Positions 19,272 through 28,882 of a stretch of 64,000 nucleotides of DNA are shown here, piece by piece. Position 1 is the stretch's first letter; every line of letters begins with the position of its first letter. The stretch comes from Acinetobacter sp. 10FS3-1. Lineage in GTDB: Bacteria; Pseudomonadota; Gammaproteobacteria; Pseudomonadales; Moraxellaceae. The translations under genes and the position numbers were made by a program. The stretch lies in contig NZ_CP039143.1 in assembly GCF_013343215.1 (NCBI RefSeq), positions 2,790,001-2,854,000 of the forward strand, read 5' to 3'. The notes beneath the pieces are model-generated. The model worked only from the letters and a program-made list of their open reading frames with translations, searched no databases and had not been told where the DNA came from.

Positions 19272-20042
19272 ATGAAACTGGTAGATGAACATGTTGCTCA
19301 TGACCTGAATCAAACCCAGCAATTTCACCTGCGTTATGGAGTCAATGCTTTATTGCCTCCGATTAACTGGTCACAAGTGTTTAAAGACAGCAAATTAGAT
19401 GACAATCCATATCAGGCTCTGGAAACTCTCTATCAAAGTGCTGTTCCATTGGCATTACAGGTCTTTGATGAGCTACATTTTGATGTATTTGAACCCTATG
19501 CCTATAAACCCCAAGGTCTGGGTTTGTTTGAACGGCTTGCCGAACAGGAAAACAAGCTGATTCAGTCACTTGAAACCGAAGTACAAGATTTACCTGCAAA
19601 AACACGGCACCAGATCTGGAGCATGTTGCTGCGTGGCGGAGCAGTTTTGGTGTTTAAAGCCTGGCTGGGTAAAGTCAAAAATGATAGCGACTGTCTGGAC
19701 ACCCAGCAGTTTGATGAACTCTCTGATTTGTTATTTATCAAAACCTGTCCGCATGAACTTGCTGAACATTTACAGGTCAATCCGAATGCACAGGAGGATC
19801 ATATCTTCTTGATGTATGACAATGAAGTGTATCTGGACCGTTTTAACAGTCTGGAGACCGCCGCACTCTTTGTAGATCTGGGCGTCTATGATGCGACCTT
19901 CCTGAGCCTGCGTGATGACCGGATTGCAGAATACCTGAAGTCTAAAGGCTATGTGACCCAAGATCAGATTGATGAATTACAGTGCGCCCTGAACCCGATG
20001 TTCTGTACTGACCTGACGCAAAAACAGGACTATATTGCTTAG
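19272..20042 (+). CDS. unknown protein in the acetate block
   Basis: A 256-residue, acidic, soluble protein without signal peptide or membrane segment that I do not recognise. It is mostly helical by eye, with the motifs LRYGVNALLPPINW near the start, WSMLLRGGAVLVFKAWLG in the middle and LQCALNPMFCTDLTQK at the end. The ATG at 19272 is preceded by TAGGAGCTCTTACA; a TTG eight codons upstream is less likely. It lies between the CrbS-like kinase (same strand, own terminator before it) and the convergent CrbR-like regulator. A link to acetate control is inferred only from position. Codon use looks like its neighbours, so recent transfer is not suggested. Confidence 0.8.
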   Translation: MKLVDEHVAHDLNQTQQFHLRYGVNALLPPINWSQVFKDSKLDDNPYQALETLYQSAVPLALQVFDELHFDVFEPYAYKPQGLGLFERLAEQENKLIQSLETEVQDLPAKTRHQIWSMLLRGGAVLVFKAWLGKVKNDSDCLDTQQFDELSDLLFIKTCPHELAEHLQVNPNAQEDHIFLMYDNEVYLDRFNSLETAALFVDLGVYDATFLSLRDDRIAEYLKSKGYVTQDQIDELQCALNPMFCTDLTQKQDYIA

Positions 20043-20083
20043 TTTTTTTAACTAAAACTTCATGCAATAAACTGATCGAGCTT

Positions 20084-20121
20084 TAAAAAATTAAGGAGTT
20101 TATTGACTAAACTCCTTAATT
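20084..20121 (-). terminator. terminator of the CrbR-like gene
   Basis: A perfect 14-bp stem (AATTAAGGAGTTTA with TAAACTCCTTAATT) around a 5-base loop; the minus strand continues with a T run, whereas the plus strand does not. Confidence 0.75.
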
Positions 20122-20167
20122 GGATACAGGTGGTCTTTCCTGCGCTTAAACACCCAGTCAGGCAGAT

Positions 20168-20818
20168 TTACATTTTCTTTTCGTCAATATTGAGGGCATT
20201 GATCGCCAATACGGCCTGGGTCCGGTTTTGTACCCCCAGTTTGCGGAAAATTGCGGTTACATGCGCTTTAATGGTCGCTTCAGAAACATCCAGTTCATAG
20301 GCAATCTGCTTGTTCAACAAGCCTTCCGCTACCATCATCAGAACACGGAACTGCTGAGGTGTCAGCGACTGAATACGTTCTGCCAGTGCAGTTTCATCCG
20401 CAGCACGCGGATCAAAATTGACATTGGCGGGCAGATTTGGCGGCAACCAGATTTCCCCTTCCAGCACTTCACGGATGGCTTCACCAATATGGCTTGGGTG
20501 TGCAGACTTCGGAATATATCCCATGGCACCATGTGCAATAGCCCGCTGGATAATACTGACTTCTTCATGTGCAGACACCACAATAATCGGCAAGGATGGA
20601 TATTGGGCGCGTACATGAACCAGGGCTGAGAAACCCGATGCTCCTGGCAAGTTTAAATCTAGTAGGACAAGATCAGGTTCAGGACCGTTTTCCAGACGTT
20701 CATAAAACTCATTGACTGCCGCAGTTTCATGAATCTGCGCCTGTGGCAGACTATAACGAACCGCTTGAATTAAAGCATGACGAAACAGTGGATGATCATC
20801 AACGATTAAAATATTCAT
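20168..20818 (-). CDS. crbR: LuxR-type response regulator, CrbR/ErdR-like
   Basis: A 216-residue two-component regulator. The receiver domain (1-120) has the acidic pair in VDDHP, phospho-acceptor Asp54 in LLDLNLPG and Lys in GYIPKSAHP. A LuxR-type helix-turn-helix (~150-212) contains LLNKQIAYELDVSEATIKAH and FRKLGVQNRTQAV. Proteins of this size and sequence (CrbR in Vibrio, ErdR in Pseudomonas) act with CrbS/MxtR kinases to activate acs. Its partner kinase lies 1.3 kb away and acs lies immediately upstream on the same strand, but a terminator separates it from acs, so it is probably transcribed alone. Confidence 0.88.
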   Translation of the reverse strand: MNILIVDDHPLFRHALIQAVRYSLPQAQIHETAAVNEFYERLENGPEPDLVLLDLNLPGASGFSALVHVRAQYPSLPIIVVSAHEEVSIIQRAIAHGAMGYIPKSAHPSHIGEAIREVLEGEIWLPPNLPANVNFDPRAADETALAERIQSLTPQQFRVLMMVAEGLLNKQIAYELDVSEATIKAHVTAIFRKLGVQNRTQAVLAINALNIDEKKM

Positions 20819-21383
20819 AGGACGTGAGAAAGATCTTGTACACGGTAGTTCCTATTCTAACCACACAAGCCGCCAGAAGGATATGCGAGAGGCTATAATT
20901 TTTAAAATAATGGTGGTTTTTCTTTAAAATTCTCACATTGTTGAGGGATTTTACTCAATCTTGCATTCTCAGCACTTTTGTATACCCGGTTTATTTTTGC
21001 TCTCTCAGACTGGACTGAGTTCAATATAAATAGAAATTTCAATATTTTATTGCGTTACTTTTCATCCAATCTCATTTCTATACCAATGTCTCAAAATCGG
21101 CTTACTTTGCAGTTTTTATTTATTTTATTTTTACTTTATCGTGATGAATCAAGTGATCCCGAACTTGACTCTTGCTTAGTATCGCAAGATGAATATTCAT
21201 CAGTCCGAATCTTTGCCGATGAGGCGCATGTCTGGCAGTCTGCACTATTTTCTAAAACGAAAGCTGGAGTTCAGACCATTTGGCCTACTCTGCCCTCTCA
21301 AACTAATCTGTATTCGGCAGGGCTTAGGCTTGGCAAATTACATGCCTCGACCCGCTCCCAAAGCGGACAGAAACCATACTTGA
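20819..21383. other. region between acs and crbR without a recognisable gene
   Basis: About 565 bases. A 136-codon plus-strand frame (20978-21388) covers much of it, but it has no ribosome binding site, its first half reads as AT-rich intergenic DNA, and it runs into the acs terminator. The second half is less AT-rich and may be a remnant. The crbR promoter must lie near 20820-20900. Confidence 0.4.
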
Positions 21384-21414
21384 AATAAAAATACCGGCAG
21401 ATGATGCCGGTATT
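21384..21414 (-). terminator. terminator of acs
   Basis: On the minus strand AATACCGGCA pairs with TGCCGGTATT around TCATC, followed by TTTATTT, 14 bases past the acs stop. Confidence 0.88.
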
Positions 21415-21427
21415 GCAACGATTCAAT

Positions 21428-23374
21428 TTAGACCGTATTGCGCTGTACTTCAGTAATCAGCTGATCAACCACCTGCGGTTCGGCTAGGGTCGAGGTATCG
21501 CCCAGACTGTCCAGCTCATTGGCGGCAATCTTTCTCAAGATACGGCGCATGATTTTTCCTGAACGGGTTTTAGGCAAAGCAGGCGCCCAGTACAAGGCAT
21601 CCGGTGTGGCTACCGGTCCGAGAATTTTACGTACCCAGCCCACCAGTTCATGTCGCAGTTCTTCTGTAGTTTCAGCATCAGCCTGTAAAGTCACAAAAGC
21701 ACAAATTCCCTGGCCCTTAATCTCATGCGGCATTCCGACCACAGCAGCTTCGGCAACGGCTTCATGCGCGACCAATGCACTTTCAATTTCTGCGGTTCCC
21801 AGACGATGTCCTGAGACATTCAGTACATCATCAACGCGGCCGGTAATCCAGTAATAGCCATCTTCATCACGGCGTGCACCGTCACCAGTAAAATAGGTCC
21901 CGGGATAGGTCGAAAAATAGGTTTCAATAAAACGTTCATGGTCGCCCCAGATGGTCCGCATCTGTCCCGGCCAGGAGTCTTTAATCACCAGATTCCCCTC
22001 TGTGGCACCTTCCAGCTCATTGCCATCAGCATCCACAATAGCGGGTTGTACCCCGAAGAAAGGACGGGTGGCTGAACCTGGCTTCAGGTCAGTTGCGCCC
22101 GGCAATGGGGTAATCATAAACCCGCCTGTTTCGGTCTGCCACCAGGTATCAACCACCGGACAGCGGCTTTCGCCCACCACGGTATAATACCAGTTCCAGG
22201 CTTCCGGATTAATCGGTTCACCGACCGTTCCCAAAAGTCTTAAACTGCTTCGATCACTTTCCCGCACATAGGCATCTCCTTCACGCATCATGGCGCGGAT
22301 AGCAGTCGGGGCCGTATAAAGCACGGTCACATTGTGCTTGTCGACAATATGTCCGGTACGCGCCCAGCTTGGATACTGAGGCACCCCTTCAAACATGACG
22401 GTTGTTGTACCGTTGGAAAGTGGGCCATAGAGCACATAGGAATGTCCGGTAATCCAGCCTACATCTGCCGTACACCAGAACACATCATCCTGTTTAATAT
22501 CAAACACTTCACGGAAGCTGCAATCCACGTAGGTGAGATAGCCACCCGTGGTATGCATGACCCCTTTGGGCTTTCCGGTTGAACCGGAGGTATACAGAAT
22601 AAAGAGTGGATCTTCTGCATTCATCGGCTCTGGCGGACAGATATCATTCACCGACATGATTTCCATGTGATACCAGAGATCACGCCCGGGCTGCAGCTCA
22701 ATCGGGTTACCTGTACGATGCACCACAATCACATGCTGTACCGATTCAGTGCCACTCATTTCCAGGGCGGCATCCACATTGGCCTTCAGTAGAATTTGCT
22801 TACCCCCCCGCATGCCCGAATCAGCAGTAATCACGATCTTGGCCTGACAGTCTTCAATCCGGCTGGCCAGTGAATCCGGTGAAAAGCCTCCAAAGACTAC
22901 ACAATGCACCGCACCAATCCGGGCACAGGCCAGCATGGCAATCGCGGCTTCAGACACCATTGGCATATATAGCACCACACGGTCACCTTTTTGGATCCCA
23001 TTTTTTTTCAGTACATTGGCAAAACGGCAGGTCTCATCATGCAGCTCGGCAAAGGAAATTATCTTGTGGCGAGATGGATGATCGCCTTCCCAAATAATCG
23101 CCGGTTTATAAGGATGTTCTTTCAGATGGCGATCCAGACAGTTGGCACTGACATTCAGCTGGCCATCCGCAAACCATTCAATTTTAAAATTATCTTGGTC
23201 AAAACTGGTGTTTTTTACCTGGCTAAACGGTTTGATCCACTCCAAGCGCTTTGCCTGTTCGGTCCAGAATTCTTCTGGATGTTCAATGGATTTTTGATAA
23301 CGTTCGAAATACTGCGTATCTGTGGTACGCGCGGTTTTTTTAAATTCTTCTGGTACTGGATAGATTTCTTTCAT
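21428..23374 (-). CDS. acs: acetyl-CoA synthetase
   Basis: A 648-residue AMP-forming enzyme that turns acetate, ATP and CoA into acetyl-CoA in the cytosol. The adenylation P-loop [11 protein letters not shown], the GEPINPEAW and WWQTETGG motifs and the hinge [18 protein letters not shown] are present. The C-terminal [11 protein letters not shown] contains Lys607, the residue that is acetylated to switch the enzyme off in other bacteria. The length is typical. It is transcribed alone, facing away from the DUF805 gene, and is the expected main target of the CrbS/CrbR-like pair encoded next to it. Confidence 0.97.
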   Translation of the reverse strand: MKEIYPVPEEFKKTARTTDTQYFERYQKSIEHPEEFWTEQAKRLEWIKPFSQVKNTSFDQDNFKIEWFADGQLNVSANCLDRHLKEHPYKPAIIWEGDHPSRHKIISFAELHDETCRFANVLKKNGIQKGDRVVLYMPMVSEAAIAMLACARIGAVHCVVFGGFSPDSLASRIEDCQAKIVITADSGMRGGKQILLKANVDAALEMSGTESVQHVIVVHRTGNPIELQPGRDLWYHMEIMSVNDICPPEPMNAEDPLFILYTSGSTGKPKGVMHTTGGYLTYVDCSFREVFDIKQDDVFWCTADVGWITGHSYVLYGPLSNGTTTVMFEGVPQYPSWARTGHIVDKHNVTVLYTAPTAIRAMMREGDAYVRESDRSSLRLLGTVGEPINPEAWNWYYTVVGESRCPVVDTWWQTETGGFMITPLPGATDLKPGSATRPFFGVQPAIVDADGNELEGATEGNLVIKDSWPGQMRTIWGDHERFIETYFSTYPGTYFTGDGARRDEDGYYWITGRVDDVLNVSGHRLGTAEIESALVAHEAVAEAAVVGMPHEIKGQGICAFVTLQADAETTEELRHELVGWVRKILGPVATPDALYWAPALPKTRSGKIMRRILRKIAANELDSLGDTSTLAEPQVVDQLITEVQRNTV

Positions 23375-23431
23375 TATTCACGTCCTTGATTTTGCTCTAT
23401 CTCATCACGAGAGGTTAATAGTATTGTATTC

Positions 23432-23456
23432 TTGATTATTTTTTGCGCATAAAGTC
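23432..23456 (+). promoter_or_regulatory. copy of the yjcH-upstream sequence before acs
   Basis: TTGATTATTTTTT plus AAAGTC six bases later, 58 bases upstream of the acs start; the related copy is at 15254-15279. In acs it lies in the opposite orientation relative to the gene. Tentative. Confidence 0.25.
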
Positions 23457-23668
23457 AGTAATAGCTGCTTATTTCAAATCCGACAATCATGCTTTCGTCG
23501 TAGAATACTTATTTAAATTCAATCATCATCATGCCAATTACAGTGATGCAAGTCTGAGTGAAGAAACTGTTCTTCAAAATAAAGCACTATTTACATCCTA
23601 CTGCTTAAAAAAGAAATAAAATAGCGCTTCATCTCCAGATTTATCTTATTCAGATCAGGATCTTACCC

Positions 23669-24238
23669 ATGAAATCGTCAGCGTCTTCCCCTCCTCCTTT
23701 ATCCGTAGCGGATCGTCCCTTATCTGTTCAGGGACGATTTGGACGTCTCAGCTTTATTGCCTGGTCCGCATTTCTTCATTTTATTTTTATCTTGAGCAGT
23801 CTTGCGCTAGGTTTAGGTATGGATATTGTGAACTTTATGTCTGTCTCGACAGATCCGTTCAACACATTTTCCCTGTACCGCCTCTCCAATCTGTTTGCGC
23901 TGCTGTTGCTGGGGCTATATATTTATTTTGCTGTGGTCATCACCATACGCCGTCTGCATGACCTGAATGGCAGTGGCTGGTGGACTTTATTATGTTTGCT
24001 ACCTGGGGTGAATATATTGTTTGGGCTTTATCTGCTACTGGGTCCGGGCACTACAGGCAGTAACCAATATGGCCCGCAGCGCTTGAGTCTGGTCTGGGAA
24101 AAGATTTTAGCCTGGCTGATGATTATTTTTATGCTGCTTGGCCTGTTTGCTGTTATTGCCCTGTTTTTCTACCTCGGAAGTGGAGAGGCCAGCCAGATTC
24201 CTGCAGACGTCATGCAAAAAACCACAGAATATTTTTAA
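23669..24238 (+). CDS. DUF805 family inner membrane protein
   Basis: A 189-residue protein with four hydrophobic segments. The DUF805 hallmark RRLHDLNGSGWWTLL appears near residue 90, preceded by GRFGRLSFIAW, a typical entry to the first membrane segment. The family is widespread but of unknown function. A short proline-rich cytosolic start precedes the domain. It lies in the same orientation as the MscS gene 108 bases downstream, with no terminator seen between. Confidence 0.8.
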   Translation: MKSSASSPPPLSVADRPLSVQGRFGRLSFIAWSAFLHFIFILSSLALGLGMDIVNFMSVSTDPFNTFSLYRLSNLFALLLLGLYIYFAVVITIRRLHDLNGSGWWTLLCLLPGVNILFGLYLLLGPGTTGSNQYGPQRLSLVWEKILAWLMIIFMLLGLFAVIALFFYLGSGEASQIPADVMQKTTEYF

Positions 24239-24346
24239 AGCAGATTCAGTGATATTTGTATATATTTCTGATTTTTTAACATGACAATAATTAATTTTCA
24301 GCTGAACATCAGGCAGAATACCCCAAAATGAATACATGGAATCTTT

Positions 24347-25327
24347 GTGGCTGAGCAACAACATACCTTAAATCAGGTGACGGAAGGCACCACAGAACTG
24401 TTACATCAGGCAACTGAAAAAACGGCCCAGACCGTGATTGAGCATACGGCCAAATATAATGATGCTTATGCGACCATCGACAAGATTATGGAGAGTTTCT
24501 GGGAGCGTGTGCCTTATTTTTGTATCGCGCTGGTGGTGATTGTCATTTTCTGGCTGTTGTCGAAAGTTTTCAAATTTTTCGTCCGCAAAACCTTGGAAAA
24601 CCGCTCTTATACCCGACAAAATCTGGTTCTGGTCCTGAACCGGGTCGGCAGTACCTTTATTATTTTCTTTGGGATACTGATCGGGCTGGTAATTGCGGTT
24701 CCCGGCTTTACCCCCGGGCAGCTGCTGAGTGCACTCGGCGTCGGCTCGGTCGCCATCGGTTTTGCCTTCAAGGATATTTTCCAGAACCTGCTCTCGGGTG
24801 TACTGATTCTACTTGGTGAGCCATTCAAGATTGGCGATGATATTATCGTCAATGGGATGGAAGGGACGGTAGAAGATATTCAGATTCGCGCGACCTTTTT
24901 ACGTTCGCCCGATGGCCGCCGTATCGTGATTCCCAATGCAACGGTGTATACCAGTGCTGTGACCGTCAATACCGCCTATACCCGGCGCCGCTGTGAATTT
25001 TCGGTCGGAATTGGTTATGAAGATGATGTTCAAAAGGCCAAAGATATTATTAACGCGATTCTGGATAAAGATCCGACCATCCTGAGCCAGCCTCGATTTA
25101 GCGTCAATGTCATTGCTCTGGCCGATTTCTCGATCACCCTGAAAGCGCTCTGGTGGGTCGATACGACCGAAACTGGAACCGGAACTTCAATCAGTACCGT
25201 ACAGGAACGGGTCATTCAGGCCTTTGCCGAGCAGGATATTTCAATTCCTTATCCGGTACAGGAAGTCAAAATCTATCGCGGTGAAGGCAATGACGACGCC
25301 TCAGCTCGTGCCAAACAGCCGACCTAA
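24347..25327 (+). CDS. small-conductance mechanosensitive channel (MscS family)
   Basis: A 326-residue inner membrane channel that opens under membrane tension to release solutes on osmotic downshock. After a ~50-residue polar N-terminus come three membrane segments; the pore-lining part contains ALGVGSVAIGFAFKDIFQN, the Ala/Gly-rich TM3 of MscS, followed by the beta domain entry GEPFKIGDDIIVNGMEGTVE and PNATVYTSAVTVN. The start is read as GTG at 24347; the ribosome binding site is weak, so a nearby alternative is possible. The 3' end overlaps the convergent rsmE gene by 27 bases, which removes room for separate terminators. Confidence 0.9.
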   Translation: MAEQQHTLNQVTEGTTELLHQATEKTAQTVIEHTAKYNDAYATIDKIMESFWERVPYFCIALVVIVIFWLLSKVFKFFVRKTLENRSYTRQNLVLVLNRVGSTFIIFFGILIGLVIAVPGFTPGQLLSALGVGSVAIGFAFKDIFQNLLSGVLILLGEPFKIGDDIIVNGMEGTVEDIQIRATFLRSPDGRRIVIPNATVYTSAVTVNTAYTRRRCEFSVGIGYEDDVQKAKDIINAILDKDPTILSQPRFSVNVIALADFSITLKALWWVDTTETGTGTSISTVQERVIQAFAEQDISIPYPVQEVKIYRGEGNDDASARAKQPT

Positions 25328-26014
25328 GACATAGGGAATAGCCGTTTCAGTACGCAGAATCCGGTTGCCCAGGCTCACCGCCTGGCAGCCATTTTTAATC
25401 AGCAAATCCACCTCATACGGGATAAACCCCCCTTCCGGCCCAATGATAACCGTGCAGGGATGCTGAATGGCAAATGGCATCGGCTGATCTGCATAAGGAT
25501 GCGCCACCAAAGCTGGGCGCTCCGTATCAATCAAGCCCGGCAAGACATCTTCCACAAAAGGCTTAAAGCGCTTATATAGCTCAATTTGCGGGGCAACCGT
25601 ATCGCCGGCCTGCTCCAGCCCGAGTTCAATATAATGATCCAGCTGCTGTAAAAAAGGGCTTTGCCAATAGCTTTTATCAACGCGGTAACTGTGTAATAAA
25701 ATAATTTTTTCCACCCCCATCGTCACAGCATCCATCACCAGACGGCGCAAAACCTTGGGGCGTGGCAAGGCCACAATCAGTGTCACTGGCAATTTTGCAG
25801 GAATCGCCTCTTCCTGAAGTGGCTTCAACAGGACCACTGTTTCAGAAATTTCGACAATTTCTGTTAAATAGCGTTTCCCTTCCCGGATTCCGACTTTGAG
25901 CGTATCGCCTCTCTGCACATCAAGATGTTGCCATAAATGCTCCAACTGCCGTTTTGAGCGAATTGACCATAGTTCAGTTTCGGTTTGACGCGGATCAAGC
26001 AGGACGATATTCAT
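25301..26014 (-). CDS. rsmE: 16S rRNA m3U1498 methyltransferase
   Basis: A 237-residue SPOUT-class enzyme that methylates U1498 in the decoding region of 16S rRNA. An N-terminal PUA-like part (1-70) precedes the knotted SAM-binding domain, recognised by VIIGPEGGF and SLGNRILRTETA near the C-terminus. The length is slightly below the ~243 residues of the E. coli enzyme. The gene overlaps the end of the MscS gene on the opposite strand. Confidence 0.93.
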   Translation of the reverse strand: MNIVLLDPRQTETELWSIRSKRQLEHLWQHLDVQRGDTLKVGIREGKRYLTEIVEISETVVLLKPLQEEAIPAKLPVTLIVALPRPKVLRRLVMDAVTMGVEKIILLHSYRVDKSYWQSPFLQQLDHYIELGLEQAGDTVAPQIELYKRFKPFVEDVLPGLIDTERPALVAHPYADQPMPFAIQHPCTVIIGPEGGFIPYEVDLLIKNGCQAVSLGNRILRTETAIPYVLGRLFGTS

Positions 26015-26414
26015 AAAAAATCTAATTCAAAATAAAAGCTGAGCTTTAAAAAGTAAAATCAAGGAAGGGATAAAAATCCTGCAAATCAGTATTAGATATC
26101 ACAAGTAGGTGACAGGGGTCGCCTGTTTCACGGTACTGCAGGGAGGCAACATCAATACAATAAAGGATTTTTGTTACTTTTAGCCCGAACAAAGTAAGTA
26201 AGATAGTCACTTTAAAAAGTAAATATCCAGCCAAATCGAATCTGGCTTATTCTAGGACTGCCTGAAATAAAGCGCTATAGCGACTTATTGGCGTGTAGGC
26301 TTTTCCCATAGGTTGGACAGCAAAAGTAGGCAAAACACTTTTATTAGGCTGATGATACTTCACTGTATCCCTGCCATCTTGCTAAATCCAGTATCTGTTA
26401 TTTATTAAGCTAAA
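26015..26414. other. intergenic region between waaA and rsmE
   Basis: About 400 bases. A 62-codon minus-strand frame (26046-26234) has no clear ribosome binding site or recognisable motif and is not called. Nothing else stands out. The rsmE promoter presumably lies here. Confidence 0.4.
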
Positions 26415-27749
26415 TTAAAGATACTGATCAATCACCTGAATATGTCTTTCAAGCGAACCCTGATTCTGCTGCAGTATTTTCTGTGCCTGGATATTCAAAG
26501 CCTTAGCTTTTTTCGAATCTTCAAGCAATTCAATCAACACATGAGCTGCCTGCTCGGCATCCTGCACCACTTTTACTGCATCCGCCTGTATAAACTCATC
26601 CACAATTGTCTGAAAATTAAAATAATTCCGACCTAAAATAGTGGCGACATTCAGTGCAACCGGTTCCAGAATATTATGCCCACCGCCGGGCTCATTCAGA
26701 GAACCTCCCACATAACAGGCCTGACTCAAGGCATACCAGAGCCACATTTCGCCCATCGAATCCGCCAGATAGACCTGCGTATCGAACTCGACCTGTTGCC
26801 CCAGGCTACGGCGCTGAGTGGTTAAACCCAGCGATTGCGCCGCCTCAAATACTTCATCAAAACGTTCCGGATGCCGTGGGACCACAATACATAACAGTTG
26901 AGGATTGGCCTCCAAGGCAGGCTTTAGGGCTGCCAGCAGCTGCTGCTCTTCCGGAGCATGGGTGCTGGCCAGTGTCATGATCTTCCGCCCTTGCAAAGTC
27001 CAATCCCGATTCATCTGCTGCGCCTGATCAAAAAAGACGGCGGGTGCAGAAATATCAAATTTGATATTCCCCAAAACCCGGGTTTTTTCGGCAGCCATAC
27101 CCAAGCCGATATAACGCTGCTGGGTGGCGATGTCCTGAGCCAACAGACCGCTCAACTGCCTTAACATCCCCCGGGTCAATCCCCGGACTTTGGCATAGCC
27201 TTGAGCCGACTTTTCAGATAATCGGGCATTCAGCAATAAACAGGGCACTTTAAAGTTCGGTGCCTGATCAAGCAAATTGGGCCAGAGTTCCGTTTCCATC
27301 AATAACAGCAGTTTAGGCTGATAGAGCTGATAAAACTCGCGAATCAGGCGTTTCTGGTCGGCCGGTAAATACACCGCCTGGAATAATTCCAGATAAGGTA
27401 CTTTTAAAAATAAGGATTTGGCTCGCGCCTGTCCGGTCTTGGTGGTATTGGTAACCAGAACCGGGTGGCCAAGCTTCAAATAATGCTCGATTAGGGGCTG
27501 GGCTGCATTGGTTTCCCCTACCGAGACCACATGAAACCAGATCGTCTGTAAATTTTTCGGTGGTTGAAAAGGACCGAAACGTTCCAGCAGTTCTTGTTGT
27601 AATTGCTCAGGACTGGTCGCACGTTTACGAATACGGGATCGATAAAGCGGTTTAACCAGAGATAAGGCTGCGTTATACCAAAAAGGAGTAGCCACACTGC
27701 CTCCCAATAGAGATTTAATCGGCAAAATATAACAGAGCCACATCGACAT
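26415..27749 (-). CDS. waaA: Kdo transferase
   Basis: A 444-residue glycosyltransferase that adds 3-deoxy-D-manno-octulosonic acid to lipid IVA on the inner face of the cytoplasmic membrane, an early step in making the lipopolysaccharide or lipooligosaccharide core. Motifs include WFHVVSVGETNAAQPLI, LLLMETELWPNLL with LLNARLSEKS, and in the second half NIKFD, ASTHAPEEQ and GGSLNEPGGGHNILEPVA, which binds the CMP-Kdo donor. A short N-terminal hydrophobic stretch serves as a membrane anchor. The start is uncertain by up to ~20 residues because several early codons could serve. It ends 370 bases from rsmE and begins close to the reductase gene. Confidence 0.92.
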   Translation of the reverse strand: MSMWLCYILPIKSLLGGSVATPFWYNAALSLVKPLYRSRIRKRATSPEQLQQELLERFGPFQPPKNLQTIWFHVVSVGETNAAQPLIEHYLKLGHPVLVTNTTKTGQARAKSLFLKVPYLELFQAVYLPADQKRLIREFYQLYQPKLLLLMETELWPNLLDQAPNFKVPCLLLNARLSEKSAQGYAKVRGLTRGMLRQLSGLLAQDIATQQRYIGLGMAAEKTRVLGNIKFDISAPAVFFDQAQQMNRDWTLQGRKIMTLASTHAPEEQQLLAALKPALEANPQLLCIVVPRHPERFDEVFEAAQSLGLTTQRRSLGQQVEFDTQVYLADSMGEMWLWYALSQACYVGGSLNEPGGGHNILEPVALNVATILGRNYFNFQTIVDEFIQADAVKVVQDAEQAAHVLIELLEDSKKAKALNIQAQKILQQNQGSLERHIQVIDQYL

Positions 27750-27776
27750 GTTAATCAGTGTGACTCATTTTCCAGA

Positions 27777-28862
27777 TTATGCCGTGGTGCTGAATATTGC
27801 TGTTTCTGTCAAAGCAGGATAGTCAATATAACCTTCAGCGCTCTGGCTACCGATCATATTTTCAAAGTTCAGCTCATTGAGTGGTGCATTCTGAACCAGA
27901 CGCTCATATAGATCAGGATTGGCAATATAAGCTTTCCCAAAAGAAACCGCATCTGCCTTGCCTGAAGCCAGCAGCTCCACCGCATCTTCCCGGTTTAGGC
28001 GCATATTGGCAATATAAGGTACCCCATTGGAGCGCTGTTTCATCTCCTGCGAAATACTGTCTTCAGCCAGATATTCACGGGTAAAGAAGAAAGCAATCTG
28101 ACGCTGGCCCAGCTGCTCCATGACATAGCCAAATGTTTCACGTGGATCATCGTCACCCATATCATGTTCATCACCGCGTGGTGCCAGATGTACCCCTACC
28201 CGATCTGCGCCCCACACTTCAATCAGCGCATCCATCACTTCCAGCAGGAAGCGTGCCCGGTTTTCAACTGAGCCGCCGTATTCATCTTCACGCTGGTTGG
28301 TCTTGCTTTGCAGAAACTGGTCAATCAAATAACCATTCGCGGCATGTAATTCTACCCCATCAAAACCGGCTGCTTTGGCACGAATCGCTGCCTGCCGATA
28401 TTGTTCAGTAATTGCATGAATTTCTGAAATTTCCAGTGGACGCGGCAGTACATAAGGACGTTTTGGGCGCAGCAAACTGACATGACCTGTCTGCTGGATA
28501 GCACTGGCAGAGACTGGTGTTGCCCCATTTAATAAGTCCGGATGTGACACACGCCCGACATGCCAAAGCTGGGCAACGATTAGACCGCCTTTGTCATGAA
28601 CTGCCTGAGTAATCCGTTTCCAGCCTTCCACCTGAGCATCATTAAAGAGTCCGGGTGTATTTAAATAGCCATTGGCTTCTTCGGAAATCACCGTGGCTTC
28701 AGAAATGATCAGACCTGCGCTGGCGCGCTGTGCATAGTACTCTGCCATCATGGGCGTTGGAACACGATCATCACTTGCACGGCTCCGGGTCAGGGGCGCC
28801 ATAATGACACGGTTCTTAAGTTTTAACGCACCCAGCGTTACCGGAGAATTTAATTCAGCCAT
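27777..28862 (-). CDS. old-yellow-enzyme-type alkene reductase (NemA-like)
   Basis: A 361-residue FMN-dependent ene-reductase that uses NAD(P)H to reduce activated double bonds, nitro compounds or quinones. The TIM-barrel entry LGALKLKNRVIMAPLTRSRA, the substrate-binding pair in GVELHAANGYLIDQFL and the C-terminal AVSFGKAYIANPDL are characteristic. The start at MAELNS is set by a GGGAG site six bases before the ATG at 28862. It is encoded 20 bases behind an ArsR-type regulator on the same strand, which suggests inducible expression by an electrophile. Confidence 0.9.
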   Translation of the reverse strand: MAELNSPVTLGALKLKNRVIMAPLTRSRASDDRVPTPMMAEYYAQRASAGLIISEATVISEEANGYLNTPGLFNDAQVEGWKRITQAVHDKGGLIVAQLWHVGRVSHPDLLNGATPVSASAIQQTGHVSLLRPKRPYVLPRPLEISEIHAITEQYRQAAIRAKAAGFDGVELHAANGYLIDQFLQSKTNQREDEYGGSVENRARFLLEVMDALIEVWGADRVGVHLAPRGDEHDMGDDDPRETFGYVMEQLGQRQIAFFFTREYLAEDSISQEMKQRSNGVPYIANMRLNREDAVELLASGKADAVSFGKAYIANPDLYERLVQNAPLNELNFENMIGSQSAEGYIDYPALTETAIFSTTA

Positions 28863-28882
28863 CGTTACTCCCACCTGCTTGA

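Noticed and set aside
20978..21388. 136-codon plus-strand frame between acs and crbR
   Set aside because: No ribosome binding site, AT-rich first half, and it runs into the acs terminator.
26046..26234. 62-codon minus-strand frame between waaA and rsmE
   Set aside because: No start signal and no recognisable motif; kept only as part of the intergenic note.
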